From assembly GCA_963743575.1 (NCBI GenBank), contig CAVUQC010000007.1:1178001-1242000 (forward strand): DNA of 64,000 nucleotides. Direction: 5' to 3'. Under the pieces are notes generated by a model. The model searched no databases and had not been told where the DNA came from. It saw only the letters and a program-made list of their open reading frames with translations. Source of the stretch: DASUPK01 sp963743575 (GTDB lineage Bacteria; Actinomycetota; Thermoleophilia; Solirubrobacterales; 70-9). Below, piece by piece: positions 15,089 through 24,741 of the stretch. Position 1 is the first letter of the stretch. Each line of letters begins with the position of its first letter. The position numbers and the translations under genes were made by a program.

Positions 15089-15424
15089 ACCGAGCGCTTG
15101 CTGGAGGCAATCGAAGGCCTCGTCCAACGTGTGGGCCTCGATCGTCTCCTTGCGGATCGCTCCGGTGTAGGCGATTACAGATCCATCACCCATCACGTCG
15201 ATGCCACCCTCGCGCGAGCGGAACAGGCCGGGGCCGGAGATCTCGATGCGCGCCTCGACGCGCTGGCCGGGTGGGTGCTCGCGGAAGGCGCTGATCGCGG
15301 GCAGTCCACCATCGCGCCGAACTTCCTCGACCCGTCGCCGTGCGTCATCGATCGCCTCGTCGAGCGAGTCGAACCTCTCCCTCCCGACATTGGATCCATG
15401 CCGAACCGTGACCTTCCAGCTCAC
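15086..15424 (-). CDS. Hypothetical small protein (DUF2188-like appearance uncertain)
   Basis: This 112-residue soluble protein begins VSWKVTVRHGSNVGRERFDS and has helical segments LDEAIDDARRRVEEV and LDEAFDCLQQAL around a beta-rich centre. I do not recognise a family with confidence. GTG at 15424 is chosen because TAGTCT lies 8 nt upstream and the sequence before it has no conserved character. It is divergent from the SnoaL-like gene, with only 34 nt between the starts. Confidence 0.65.
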   Translation of the reverse strand: MSWKVTVRHGSNVGRERFDSLDEAIDDARRRVEEVRRDGGLPAISAFREHPPGQRVEARIEISGPGLFRSREGGIDVMGDGSVIAYTGAIRKETIEAHTLDEAFDCLQQALG

Positions 15425-15432
15425 CGGCGCCC

Positions 15433-15438
15433 AGACTA
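15433..15438 (-). promoter_or_regulatory. -10 element (TAGTCT) of a leaderless promoter
   Basis: It lies 8 nt before the GTG at 15424. A GATACT at 15445-15450 is similarly placed, 8 nt before the divergent ATG at 15459. Confidence 0.45.
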
Positions 15439-15458
15439 GCCTGGGATACTGCGCCGCG

Positions 15459-15901
15459 ATGGCGAAGGAGAACGTCGAGGTCGTTCGGGATGCGCTTCGC
15501 CTGTGGGGTCTGAAACCCGACGGCGGCCTCGCACCCATCGAGCTCGCTCATTTCGAGGACCTATTCGAGGGAGACACGACGCGCGCCGCTGAGATCTTCG
15601 ATCCCGAGGTGGAGATCCACCCGCCCGGCGGGCCGATCGGCGGCAACGTCGAGCGCGGCTATGGGGGCATCGTGCGAAATTGGCGCGATCTGCTGGCGAC
15701 GTTCGACGAGTTCCTGATCGACCCGCTGGAGTTCCACGAGGCCGGGGAGCAGGTCGTCGTGATCCAGCGCAACGTCGGGCGGATGCGCGGGATGGAGGTC
15801 GACGAGCTGTCGTCGGTCCTGTTCACGCTGCGGGACCGCCGGATCGCTCGGATCGACGTCTTCGCCAGCCGGGAGGGCGCGCTCGAGGCCGCTGCCGCCG
15901 G

Positions 15902-15905
<4 letters not shown>
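15459..15905 (+). CDS. SnoaL-like/NTF2-like domain protein
   Basis: This 148-residue protein begins MAKENVEVVRDALRLWG. It has the cone-fold pattern of the NTF2-like superfamily: FDPEVEIHPPGGP, GYGGIVRNWRDLLATFDEF and a final VLFTLRDRRIARIDVFASREGALEAA. Members are polyketide cyclases, isomerases or binding proteins, and the substrate is not predictable here. The ATG at 15459 is supported by this homologous N-terminus; longer in-frame extension runs through the divergent gene. Its end overlaps the convergent citrate synthase gene by 4 nt. Confidence 0.8.
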
Positions 15906-17308
<1,403 letters not shown>

Positions 17309-17348
17309 CCGACCTCCTTGCTCGGGTACCGCGTACACCTACGCCCCA

Positions 17349-17354
17349 TATCTT
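17349..17354 (+). promoter_or_regulatory. -10 element (TATCTT) of a leaderless promoter
   Basis: It lies 6 nt before the GTG at 17361. Confidence 0.5.
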
Positions 17355-17360
17355 CTCACG

Positions 17361-18089
17361 GTGGCGATCTCGGCAAACAGGCTGAACAAGGAGGAAACAC
17401 TCCGCCTCTTCTCGGGCCTGCCGCGACGCTACGACCTGGCGGGCGCCCTACTCAGCTTCGGCCAGGACCCGCGCTGGCGCCGGGCGATGGTGCGCACGGT
17501 TGACGCCCGCCCCGGTGACAGGATCCTTGATGTGGCGACGGGCACGGGGATGGTCGCCGAGGCCCTCGTTCGGCGGTATGAATGCTCGGTTGTCGGTCTC
17601 GACCAGAGCCCGGAGATGCTCGCCGGCGCCCGGGCGAAGCTCGACGCCGACCCGGAGCTGGCGGACCGGATCGAGCTGGTCCGAGGCGAGGCCGAGTCGC
17701 TTCCCTTTCCGGACGGCACGTTCGACCATCTCACCTTCACCTACCTGCTCCGCTACGTCGCGGATGCGGGGGCGACGCTGCGCGAGCTGGCTCGAGTGGT
17801 GAAGCCGGGAGGCCGCATCGCCTCGCTGGAGTTCATGCTCCCGCCGAACCCGGCGGCCCGCTCGCTCTGGAAGCTCTACACCCGCATCGCCATGCCTCCG
17901 CTCGGGCGCCTGATCTCCCCTGACTGGCGGGAGGTGGGGCAGTTCCTTGGCCCCAGCATCACCGAGCTCTACGAGCGCCTTCCGCTCGACCGGCAGCTCG
18001 AGCTCTGGCGCACGGCCGGGATCGAGCGGCCACAGGCCAGGGTGATGAGCCTCGGCGGCGGGGTCGTGGCCTGGGGCACCCGTGCCTGA
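17361..18089 (+). CDS. MenG/UbiE-family quinone C-methyltransferase
   Basis: This 242-residue class I SAM methyltransferase has motif I DVATGTGMVAEAL, acidic VVGLDQSPEML, and the UbiE/MenG features LFSGLPRRYDLAGALLSFGQD, FTYLLRYVADAGATLREL and GGRIASLEF. The likely reaction is methylation of demethylmenaquinone, which would feed the quinone pool used by the complex I encoded at 50-64 kb. GTG start with TATCTT 6 nt upstream. The next gene starts 8 nt before its stop. Some variation from canonical MenG in the C-terminal motif leaves room for a related quinone or lipid methyltransferase. Confidence 0.8.
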   Translation: MAISANRLNKEETLRLFSGLPRRYDLAGALLSFGQDPRWRRAMVRTVDARPGDRILDVATGTGMVAEALVRRYECSVVGLDQSPEMLAGARAKLDADPELADRIELVRGEAESLPFPDGTFDHLTFTYLLRYVADAGATLRELARVVKPGGRIASLEFMLPPNPAARSLWKLYTRIAMPPLGRLISPDWREVGQFLGPSITELYERLPLDRQLELWRTAGIERPQARVMSLGGGVVAWGTRA

Positions 18090-18822
18090 CCAGCGGCCGG
18101 CCTTCTACGCCCTGCGTCCCGGAGGCTGGCGTGACCTGGTCACCGTGCTGCATCCGCCGTACACGGCCTGGAATCTCGCCAACGTCTGCTTCGGAGCCGC
18201 CGCTGCGGCTCAGATCCACAGCGACCGGTTCGTCGCCACGCTGGCGGCCTTCTTTCTCGCCGTCGGCATCAGCGCCCACACGCTCGACGAGCTCAACGGG
18301 CGGCCGCTGAAGACCGAGCTCTCCGACCTGACCCTGAAGACGCTCGCTGTCGGCTCTCTGGCGGGCGCGATGGGGATTGGGGTGGCCGGCTGCATCATCG
18401 TGTCGGCCACGTTGATCCCATTCGTGTTGGCGGGCGGCTTCTTCGTCGTCGCCTACAACCTCGAGTTCTTCGGCGGGCGCTTTCACACGGCCTTCTGGCT
18501 CGCCTTTGCCTGGGCCGCCTTCCCGGCACTCACCTCCTGGTGGGTGAACACCCTCTCCTTCGCCTCGCTGAAGGTCGACGTGGCGGGAATCCTGGTCGCC
18601 GCCGGCTGCTTCGGCCTGGTCAGCGTGCAGAGGACGCTCTCGACGCCGGTGAGGAGGCTGAGGCGCAAGACCGTCTCCGTCAGCGGAGAGCAGCGGCTCG
18701 ACGACGGCACCGTCATCCCCCTGACGGCGGCCGAGATCTCCGGACCACTCGACGCGTCGTTGCGCGGGCTCACCTGGGCGGTGGTGGTCCTGTCGATCGG
18801 GCTGGTCGTGATCCGCTACTGA
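18082..18822 (+). CDS. Multi-pass membrane protein, possibly UbiA-like, unknown function
   Basis: This 246-residue protein has about seven or eight hydrophobic segments. An acidic/basic loop, HTLDELNGRPLKTELSD, falls where UbiA-type prenyltransferases carry their first Asp-rich motif, but the NDxxDxxxD pattern is not met, so the link is only suggestive. A soluble loop (VSVSGEQRLDDGTVIP) precedes the last segment. GTG start, overlapping the MenG-like gene by 8 nt, so translation is probably coupled; a role with the quinone methyltransferase is possible. Confidence 0.7.
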   Translation: MPDQRPAFYALRPGGWRDLVTVLHPPYTAWNLANVCFGAAAAAQIHSDRFVATLAAFFLAVGISAHTLDELNGRPLKTELSDLTLKTLAVGSLAGAMGIGVAGCIIVSATLIPFVLAGGFFVVAYNLEFFGGRFHTAFWLAFAWAAFPALTSWWVNTLSFASLKVDVAGILVAAGCFGLVSVQRTLSTPVRRLRRKTVSVSGEQRLDDGTVIPLTAAEISGPLDASLRGLTWAVVVLSIGLVVIRY

Positions 18823-19340
18823 GCGGTGGCCTCGAGCGCGGCCCTCAGCGATGCGGCGTCGAAGGAGCCCGTGTGGAGGCGCCCGCCGACGAAGAACGTG
18901 GGCGTGCCGTCGACGCCACTCGCCAGGCCGCTGTCTACGTCGCGCTGCACCCTCGGAGCATGGGCCCCGGAGTCGAGCTCCTCGGTGAAGCGATTCGTAT
19001 CGAGGCCCAGCTCGGTCGCGTAATGGATCAGGTCCTCGCGCCCGAGCGCGCCGCGTGACTCGTACATGCGGTCGTGCATCTGCCAGAAGGCGCCCTGGGC
19101 TGCGGCCGCCTCCGAGGCCTGGGCGGCGCCCTCGGCGTCGGGGTGGATCTCGCGCAGCGGGAAGTGGCGGAAGGCGAAGAGCAGGCGCCCGGCGAGCTGG
19201 TCGCGGATCCGGTGGACGATCGGAAAGGCCGCCGTGCAGTACGGGCATTGGAAATCCCCGTACATGACCAGCTCGAGCTCCGCCCGATCCGGGCCATCGA
19301 CGTGATCCTCAGCCGAGATGGGTGGAGTGAGCTGGCTCAA
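18816..19340 (-). CDS. DsbA-family thioredoxin-like protein
   Basis: This 174-residue thioredoxin-fold protein has the redox motif CPYC at 32-35 (MYGDFQCPYCTAAF) and a cis-proline loop GVDGTPTFFVGG. An FrnE/DsbA-type helical insert lies between them. No signal peptide is visible, so it probably acts in the cytoplasm as a disulfide reductase or isomerase, as do many actinobacterial members. It converges with the membrane protein gene (7-nt overlap) and is divergent from the antiporter. Confidence 0.85.
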   Translation of the reverse strand: MSQLTPPISAEDHVDGPDRAELELVMYGDFQCPYCTAAFPIVHRIRDQLAGRLLFAFRHFPLREIHPDAEGAAQASEAAAAQGAFWQMHDRMYESRGALGREDLIHYATELGLDTNRFTEELDSGAHAPRVQRDVDSGLASGVDGTPTFFVGGRLHTGSFDAASLRAALEATAQ

Positions 19341-19353
19341 GGATGAGCGAGCT

Positions 19354-19359
19354 TAGACT
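19354..19359 (+). promoter_or_regulatory. -10 element (TAGACT) of a leaderless promoter
   Basis: It lies 6 nt before the GTG at 19366. Confidence 0.5.
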
Positions 19360-19365
19360 CGCGGC

Positions 19366-20952
19366 GTGAACGACATCGAGATCCTGATTGCGCTGGTCGC
19401 CGCGGCGATCGTGCTGGTTCGCCTCGCGGACGCGATCTCGATTCCCTATCCGATCGTCCTCGTGCTGGGTGGGTTGGGGATCGGCTTCATCCCGGGAGGG
19501 CCGACCCTCGAGCTCCAGCCGGACGTCGTTTTCCTGGTTTTCCTGCCGCCGCTGCTGCAGTCCGCGGGCTACTGGGCGTCGCCGAAGGAGCTCCGCGCCG
19601 AGCTGATCCCGCTCAGCTGGCTGGTGATCGGGCTCACGCTGGCCACGATGGTCGCGGTCGCCGCGGTGGCGCAGGCGGTGATTCCCAGTATCAACTGGGC
19701 CGAGGGATTCGTGCTGGGCGCCATCGTGGCCCCGACAGACCCGGTGGCTGCCATCGCCACCTTCCAGCGGGTCGGTGTCACCGACCGGGTTGCGACTCTG
19801 GTGGAGGGCGAGAGCATGATCAACGATGCCGTCGCCCTGGTCTCCTACAAGGTGGCCCTGGCCGCCGTGGTCAGCGGCACGCTCACGGCCGGGGAGGCTG
19901 TCGACGACCTGGTGATCGGGGTGATCGGCGGCGTCGCCATCGGGCTGGCCGTCTCAGGGGTGTCCCAGATCGCCCTTCGGCGGCTCGACGACGCGCCGCT
20001 GGCGATCCTGCTGACGGTGTTCACGGCCTACGCCTCGTTTGCTCTGGCCGACGGCGTGGGGGCGTCGGGTGTCCTCGCGGCGGTCAGCAGCGGCCTCTTC
20101 TCGGGATGGCGCTCGCACCTCATCTTCGACGCGGACATGCGCCTGAACGCGCAGTCGTTCTGGCGGGTGCTCGTCTTCGCGCTCAACGCGATCCTCTTCG
20201 TCCTCGTGGGCGAGCAGTTCCCGGAGATCCTGCGCACGGTGGGCCAGACCTTTTCGCCGGGCGAGATCGTCGGGTACGGCCTGATGGTCTCCGCCGTCGT
20301 GATCGCGGTGCGGGTCATCTGGCAGTTCCTCCCGCCCTCACTCGGCCGGCTGCTGCCTAGGATCGGCGACACGGGAGGCGGAGACAACTGGCGGGAGCGG
20401 CTGCTGATCGGATGGACTGGGATGCGAGGTGCCGTCTCGCTGGCGGCCGCGCTCGCCCTGCCCTTCACGCTCGATTCGGGCGCCGCCTTCAACTCTCGCG
20501 ACCTGATCGTCTACCTGACGGTGGCGGTCATCTTCGTCACGCTGGTCGGGCAGGGATTGACGCTTCCGTCGCTGGTCAGGTGGCTCGGCCTCAGTTCGCA
20601 CGAGGCCTGGGCACCGGACGAGGCGGTGGCGCGGCTGGCCGCCGCGCAGGCCGCCCTCGACAAGCTGGACGAGCTCGACTCCGGGGCAACCCCGGTCTCT
20701 GAGACCGCCCTGACCCGGCTGCGCGAGCTCTACCAGGCGCGCTTCGCGCGCTGCGTCGCCGCCCTCCAGGGTGAGGGGCCTCAGCTGCCGATCGAGGATC
20801 CGCTGACCGGCTACCGCAGGCTGCGCGAGGACCTGATCAGGACGGAGCGCGAGACTCTGCTCGGCATGCGCAACGACGGCCGCATCAAGCAGGACCTGTT
20901 CCGGCGCATCCAGCGCGACCTCGACCTGGACGAGGCGCGGCTCGGGACCTAG
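19366..20952 (+). CDS. Na+/H+ antiporter, CPA1 family
   Basis: This 528-residue protein has about twelve membrane segments. The ion-binding aspartate region typical of CPA1 is visible as GAIVAPTDPVAAIATF, followed by LVEGESMINDAVALV and later GWTGMRGAVSLAAALALPF. A soluble tail of about 110 residues with charged helices follows, a likely regulatory domain. It exchanges cytoplasmic Na+ (or K+) for protons and supports pH homeostasis. GTG start with TAGACT 6 nt upstream. The stop overlaps the convergent PfkB gene by 4 nt. Confidence 0.9.
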   Translation: MNDIEILIALVAAAIVLVRLADAISIPYPIVLVLGGLGIGFIPGGPTLELQPDVVFLVFLPPLLQSAGYWASPKELRAELIPLSWLVIGLTLATMVAVAAVAQAVIPSINWAEGFVLGAIVAPTDPVAAIATFQRVGVTDRVATLVEGESMINDAVALVSYKVALAAVVSGTLTAGEAVDDLVIGVIGGVAIGLAVSGVSQIALRRLDDAPLAILLTVFTAYASFALADGVGASGVLAAVSSGLFSGWRSHLIFDADMRLNAQSFWRVLVFALNAILFVLVGEQFPEILRTVGQTFSPGEIVGYGLMVSAVVIAVRVIWQFLPPSLGRLLPRIGDTGGGDNWRERLLIGWTGMRGAVSLAAALALPFTLDSGAAFNSRDLIVYLTVAVIFVTLVGQGLTLPSLVRWLGLSSHEAWAPDEAVARLAAAQAALDKLDELDSGATPVSETALTRLRELYQARFARCVAALQGEGPQLPIEDPLTGYRRLREDLIRTERETLLGMRNDGRIKQDLFRRIQRDLDLDEARLGT

Positions 20953-21929
20953 GTCGTAACGCGAGGGGGCGCCGCAGCCGGAGGCGAGGCGCCACCCGTT
21001 TCGTGAGGGGCGTCGAAATCGGTGATCCGGCGGAACTGGCGCAGGCGCTCATCGATCTCGTCGCGAGTCAATGACCGGACCCGCTCGGTGCCGAAGTCTT
21101 CGACGTTGAACGAGGCGAGCACCGAGCCATAGGCCATTCCCTGGCGAAGGACCTCATGGTCGAGCGGGGAGTCCCCGGCCGACCGGCGGTTGTCCAGGTA
21201 GCCGAGGAAGCCGCCGGCGAAGGTGTCGCCGGCGCCGGTCGGGTCACGCACGTCCTCGAGCATGAAGCCGGGGATCGCGAAGAACTCATCGCCGCTGAAG
21301 AGTGCCGCCCCGTACTCGCCGCGCTTCGCGACCACGACCTTCGGGCCCATCTCCATCGCGGCGCGCGCCGCGCGGGCCAGGTTGGGCTCGCCGGTCAGCT
21401 CCCGGATCTCAGCGTCGTTGAGCAACAGGCAATCGACCTCCGCGATTGCGCTCTTCAGCGAGTCACGCGCCGTCTCGATCCAGAGGTTCATCGAGTCGAG
21501 CGCCGCAAACTCGGTTTCGCCGCAGCGAGCCCGGACGCTCCGCTGGAGCTCCGGCTGGATGTTCCCGAGGAAGAGCATCTGCGCCTGGCCCGCGGCGTCG
21601 GAGAGCTTCGGGTCGAAGTCCGCGAAGACGTTGAGCTGGGTGTCGTCCGTGTGCGCGACGTTCATGTCGTACTCGTAGTGGCCCTGCCAGAAGAAGGTCT
21701 CGCCGCCCTCGACCCGCTCGATGTCGTCGGTGATCACGCCGCGGCTCTCGAGCACGCTGATCTGCTCCTCGCCGAAGTCGTCTCCGACCGGTCCGACCAC
21801 CCGGACGTCGGTGAAGAAGCTCGCTGCCAGCGAGAAATGGACGGCTGAGCCGCCCAGCATCCGGTCGCGTTCGCCGAACGGCGTACGCACGGAATCAAAG
21901 GCAATCGACCCTACGGCGGTAAGCGACAT
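20949..21929 (-). CDS. PfkB-family sugar (ribokinase-like) kinase
   Basis: This 326-residue kinase has the PfkB C-terminal signature DPTGAGDTFAGGFLGYL, with the catalytic Asp in GAGD, and an N-terminal GGSAVHFSLAASFFTDV. Similar actinobacterial proteins phosphorylate ribose, adenosine or unknown sugars; the substrate is not clear. The C-terminal tail (ETGGASPPAAAPPR) is encoded by an interspersed repeat copy. ATG at 21929 has AAGGA close upstream; the divergent quinone oxidoreductase begins 12 nt away. Confidence 0.88.
   Translation of the reverse strand: MSLTAVGSIAFDSVRTPFGERDRMLGGSAVHFSLAASFFTDVRVVGPVGDDFGEEQISVLESRGVITDDIERVEGGETFFWQGHYEYDMNVAHTDDTQLNVFADFDPKLSDAAGQAQMLFLGNIQPELQRSVRARCGETEFAALDSMNLWIETARDSLKSAIAEVDCLLLNDAEIRELTGEPNLARAARAAMEMGPKVVVAKRGEYGAALFSGDEFFAIPGFMLEDVRDPTGAGDTFAGGFLGYLDNRRSAGDSPLDHEVLRQGMAYGSVLASFNVEDFGTERVRSLTRDEIDERLRQFRRITDFDAPHETGGASPPAAAPPRVTT
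20961..21006 (-). repeat. Interspersed palindromic repeat copy, coding for the PfkB C-terminus
   Basis: On the minus strand it reads ACGAAACGGGTGGCGCC, then a loop, then GGCGCCCCCTCGC. The GGCGCC arms pair. Confidence 0.65.
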
Positions 21930-21934
21930 ATCCT
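21929..21934 (+). promoter_or_regulatory. -10 element (TATCCT) of a leaderless promoter
   Basis: It lies 6 nt before the GTG at 21941, adjacent to the divergent PfkB start codon. Confidence 0.45.
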
Positions 21935-21940
21935 TGAGGA

Positions 21941-22888
21941 GTGAAGGCTATTCAGATTGAGGAGTTCGGCGGGCCAGAGCAGCTCAAGCTGGTCGATCTG
22001 CCGGACCCCGAGGCTTCCGACGGCATGGTCGTGGTTGACGTCGCCCGCTCCGGTATGAACTGGGCGGACACACACGCGATCCGCAACGACTACCTGGCCG
22101 AGCAGGAGCTCCCGCTCATCCCCGGCGCCGAGATCGCAGGGACCACCTCCGACGGCCGCCGGGTCGCCGCGCTGATCAACAACGGCGGCTACGCGCAGAA
22201 GGCGCTCGTCCCGGAGGCCTTCCTCGTGCCGCTGCCCGACGAGGTCTCAGACGACCAGGGGGCCGGCCTGCTGCTTCAGGGCCTGACGGCCCACGCCCTG
22301 CTCCACTACTGCGCCCACGTCGAGGAGGGGGAGACGGTGGTGGTCGAAGCGGCCGGCGGGGGAACCGGCTCCCTCGCGATCCAGCTTGCCAAGCGTGCGG
22401 GGGCCAAGGTGATCGGGCTGGCCTCGACCGACGAGAAGCGAGCGCTTGCAGAACGCCTCGGCGCGGACGCGACGGCGGACTCACGCGCCGATGACCTGAA
22501 GGAGGCGATCCTCGAGGCGAACGGCGGCGAGAAGGTCGACGTCGTGCTCCACATGTCCGGCACGGGCTTCGAGGCCGAGCTCGCGACTCTTGGCATGCTC
22601 GGCCGGATCGTCGTCTTCGGCAATGCAGCCCGCCAGCCGAGCGAGCTGTCGACGAACTATCTGCTTCAGACCTCGAAGTCGGTGCTCGGCTTCTGGCTGA
22701 TCGCCCTGATCGCCCAGAAGCGCGAGCTGATCGCCCAGATGATCGGCGACCTGTTCGGCGCCGTCGCAAAGGGTGAGCTCGAGGTGGTCATCGGCGAGAC
22801 CTATCCGCTCAGCGAGGCCGCTCGCGCTCACGAGGCCATGCAGGACCGGGGCACCACGGGCAAGCTCCTGCTCGACACCTCAGCCTGA
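21941..22888 (+). CDS. Zinc-free quinone oxidoreductase (MDR superfamily)
   Basis: This 315-residue medium-chain reductase begins MKAIQIEEFGGPEQLKLVDL. It has the quinone-reductase N-domain motif DVARSGMNWADTHAI, the nucleotide-binding segment VVEAAGGGTGSLAIQLAK and a final YPLSEAARAHEAMQDRGTTG. There is no structural or catalytic zinc-ligand set. It probably reduces quinones or enoyl compounds with NADPH. GTG start with TATCCT 6 nt upstream. Its stop TGA overlaps the ATG of the helicase (TGATG), indicating coupled translation. Confidence 0.87.
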   Translation: MKAIQIEEFGGPEQLKLVDLPDPEASDGMVVVDVARSGMNWADTHAIRNDYLAEQELPLIPGAEIAGTTSDGRRVAALINNGGYAQKALVPEAFLVPLPDEVSDDQGAGLLLQGLTAHALLHYCAHVEEGETVVVEAAGGGTGSLAIQLAKRAGAKVIGLASTDEKRALAERLGADATADSRADDLKEAILEANGGEKVDVVLHMSGTGFEAELATLGMLGRIVVFGNAARQPSELSTNYLLQTSKSVLGFWLIALIAQKRELIAQMIGDLFGAVAKGELEVVIGETYPLSEAARAHEAMQDRGTTGKLLLDTSA

Positions 22889-24360
22889 TGAATGACAACG
22901 TTGATGAGAGGGCGCGCGACAGCGCGACCCGTGATGCGGAGCAGGTCTCGACCTCCTTCAAGGATCTGGGCCTGTCCGAGGGCCTCCAGCAGACGCTCGA
23001 GGAGCTCGGCTACGCCGAGCCGACGCCGATCCAGGCGCAGGCGATCCCCGAGCTGCTCAACGGCCACGACGTGATCGGCCAGGCGCAGACCGGCAGCGGC
23101 AAGACCGCCGCCTTCGGCCTGCCGATGCTCGAGTACATCGATCCGGACAACGAGGAGACCCAGGCGATCGTCCTCACCCCGACGCGGGAACTCTGCATCC
23201 AGGTGACCCAGGCGCTGCGCGCGTATGCGGAGCACCTGGAGGGTGTGAACGTGGTGGCCGTCTTCGGCGGTGCGCCGATCCGCGAGCAGCAGTCGCGGCT
23301 CCGGCACGGCGCCCAGGTGGTGGTGGCGACCGTCGGCCGCATGATGGACCTGATCTCGCGCAAGTCCCTGGTGCTGACCGCTGCCCGCTACGTCGTCCTC
23401 GACGAGGCCGACGAGATGCTCGACCTCGGCTTCATCGAGGACGTGGAGAAGATCCTGCGGATGTGCCCGAATGGGCGTCAGACGCTGCTCTTCTCGGCGA
23501 CGATGCCGGCGCCCGTCGCAAGGCTCGCAGAGACCTACATGTACGACCCCGTCACGATCCGTGTGACTCCGAAGAAGCTCACCGTCGACTCCGTCGAGCA
23601 GGCCTACGTGATGGTGGAGCCGAAACAGAAGCTCGAGCGCCTGGCGGAGGTGCTGAAGGCCGAGGAGCCGGAGCAGGCGATCATCTTCGTCCGCACCAAG
23701 ATCGGCGCGGCGAGGCTCGACAGAGACCTCTCGAACAAGGGCCTGCGCGTCAAGGCACTGCATGGCGACCTGAGCCAGGGCCAGCGCGACGGCGTGATGA
23801 TCTCGTTCAAGGAGCACAAGACGCCGCTCCTGGTGGCGACCGACATCGCGGCGCGGGGCCTCGACATCGAGCACGTCACCCACGTCATCAACTACGACCT
23901 GCCGAACAACCCTGAGATCTACGTCCATCGGATCGGGCGGACGGGGCGAGTCGGCCGCACGGGGCGCGCGATCACCTTCGCGACCGCGAAGCAGGCGGGG
24001 GAGCTGAAGGAGATCGAGCGCACGGTGAAGGCGCCGATCGGCGAGTGGGAGCCGCCGGAGGAGCGGCTCGAGCACGCCCCGACTCCGCGTCGCCGTGAGG
24101 GGCCGCCTCCTCTGCCGACGAACGGGACGGTGAAGCTCTTCGTCAACCGAGGCAAGAGCGGCGGGCTCACCGAGGAGGACCTGAGCTGGGCCCTGACCGA
24201 GGGCGCCGTCCTCCCCAAGGAGGCGATCCACTCGATCCGTGTCCTCGACCGCTTCTCGTTCGTCGAGGTTGCGGCCGATCAGGCAGAGCGGGCCGTTGAG
24301 TACCTGGACGGCACGAAGCTGAAGGGCAAGCAGATCCGGATGGAGATCGCCCGCAGCTAG
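22888..24360 (+). CDS. DEAD-box ATP-dependent RNA helicase (DeaD/CsdA-like)
   Basis: This 490-residue helicase carries a complete motif set: Q-motif near GYAEPTPIQ, AQTGSGKT (I), PTRELCIQ (Ia), VLDEADEML (II, DEAD), SATMP (III), and DIAARGLDIEHV with HRIGRTGRVGR (V and VI). A C-terminal RNA-binding domain of the DbpA type (GTVKLFVNRGKSGGLTEEDL) follows. It unwinds structured RNA, with likely roles in ribosome assembly or cold adaptation. The N-terminal 20 residues (ERARDSATRDAE) are encoded by an interspersed repeat copy and precede the conserved core. Confidence 0.93.
   Translation: MNDNVDERARDSATRDAEQVSTSFKDLGLSEGLQQTLEELGYAEPTPIQAQAIPELLNGHDVIGQAQTGSGKTAAFGLPMLEYIDPDNEETQAIVLTPTRELCIQVTQALRAYAEHLEGVNVVAVFGGAPIREQQSRLRHGAQVVVATVGRMMDLISRKSLVLTAARYVVLDEADEMLDLGFIEDVEKILRMCPNGRQTLLFSATMPAPVARLAETYMYDPVTIRVTPKKLTVDSVEQAYVMVEPKQKLERLAEVLKAEEPEQAIIFVRTKIGAARLDRDLSNKGLRVKALHGDLSQGQRDGVMISFKEHKTPLLVATDIAARGLDIEHVTHVINYDLPNNPEIYVHRIGRTGRVGRTGRAITFATAKQAGELKEIERTVKAPIGEWEPPEERLEHAPTPRRREGPPPLPTNGTVKLFVNRGKSGGLTEEDLSWALTEGAVLPKEAIHSIRVLDRFSFVEVAADQAERAVEYLDGTKLKGKQIRMEIARS
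22904..22934 (-). repeat. Interspersed palindromic repeat copy inside the helicase N-terminus
   Basis: On the minus strand it reads CACGGGTCGCGC, TGTC, then GCGCGCCCTCTCAT. The stem is GCGC-TGTC-GCGC. It is the closest relative of the copy at 26850. Confidence 0.65.
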
Positions 24361-24366
24361 CGGGCG

Positions 24367-24741
24367 CTACGAGCCGTCTTTGGCGAGTTCCTCGATCACG
24401 CCGATCAGGTCCTCCCACTCGAACGGCTTCGGCACGACATCGGTGGCGCCGAGCTTGCGCATTCGCTCCGGCTCCTGCGCGTCCAGGTGCGCGGAGATCA
24501 TCACGACCGGGATCTCCGAGCCCTTCCCGCGAATCTCCTCGAGAACCTCGGTGCCGGACTTGTTGGGCATCATCGCGTCGAGCAGGATCACGTCCGGCTC
24601 CCTTGACCCGAGTTCCCGGAGCCGGTCGAGAGCCTCGACGCCGTCGGTCGCGGTGACGACCTCGTAGCCCTCCATCTCCAGGCGGCGCTGGAGCATGAGC
24701 AGAACAGTCTCCGAATCATCGGCGACCAGCAGTCGGGTCAA
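24367..24741 (-). CDS. Single-domain response regulator (receiver only)
   Basis: This 124-residue CheY-like receiver has the acidic pair at 8-9 (VADDSE), phospho-acceptor Asp55 (VILLDAMMP), conserved Ser/Thr in MISAH and Lys105 (VPKPF). No output domain is present. Its start overlaps the stop of the upstream histidine kinase gene by 4 nt (ATGA), so they form a pair. Such stand-alone receivers act by protein-protein contact or in phosphorelays. Confidence 0.92.
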   Translation of the reverse strand: MTRLLVADDSETVLLMLQRRLEMEGYEVVTATDGVEALDRLRELGSREPDVILLDAMMPNKSGTEVLEEIRGKGSEIPVVMISAHLDAQEPERMRKLGATDVVPKPFEWEDLIGVIEELAKDGS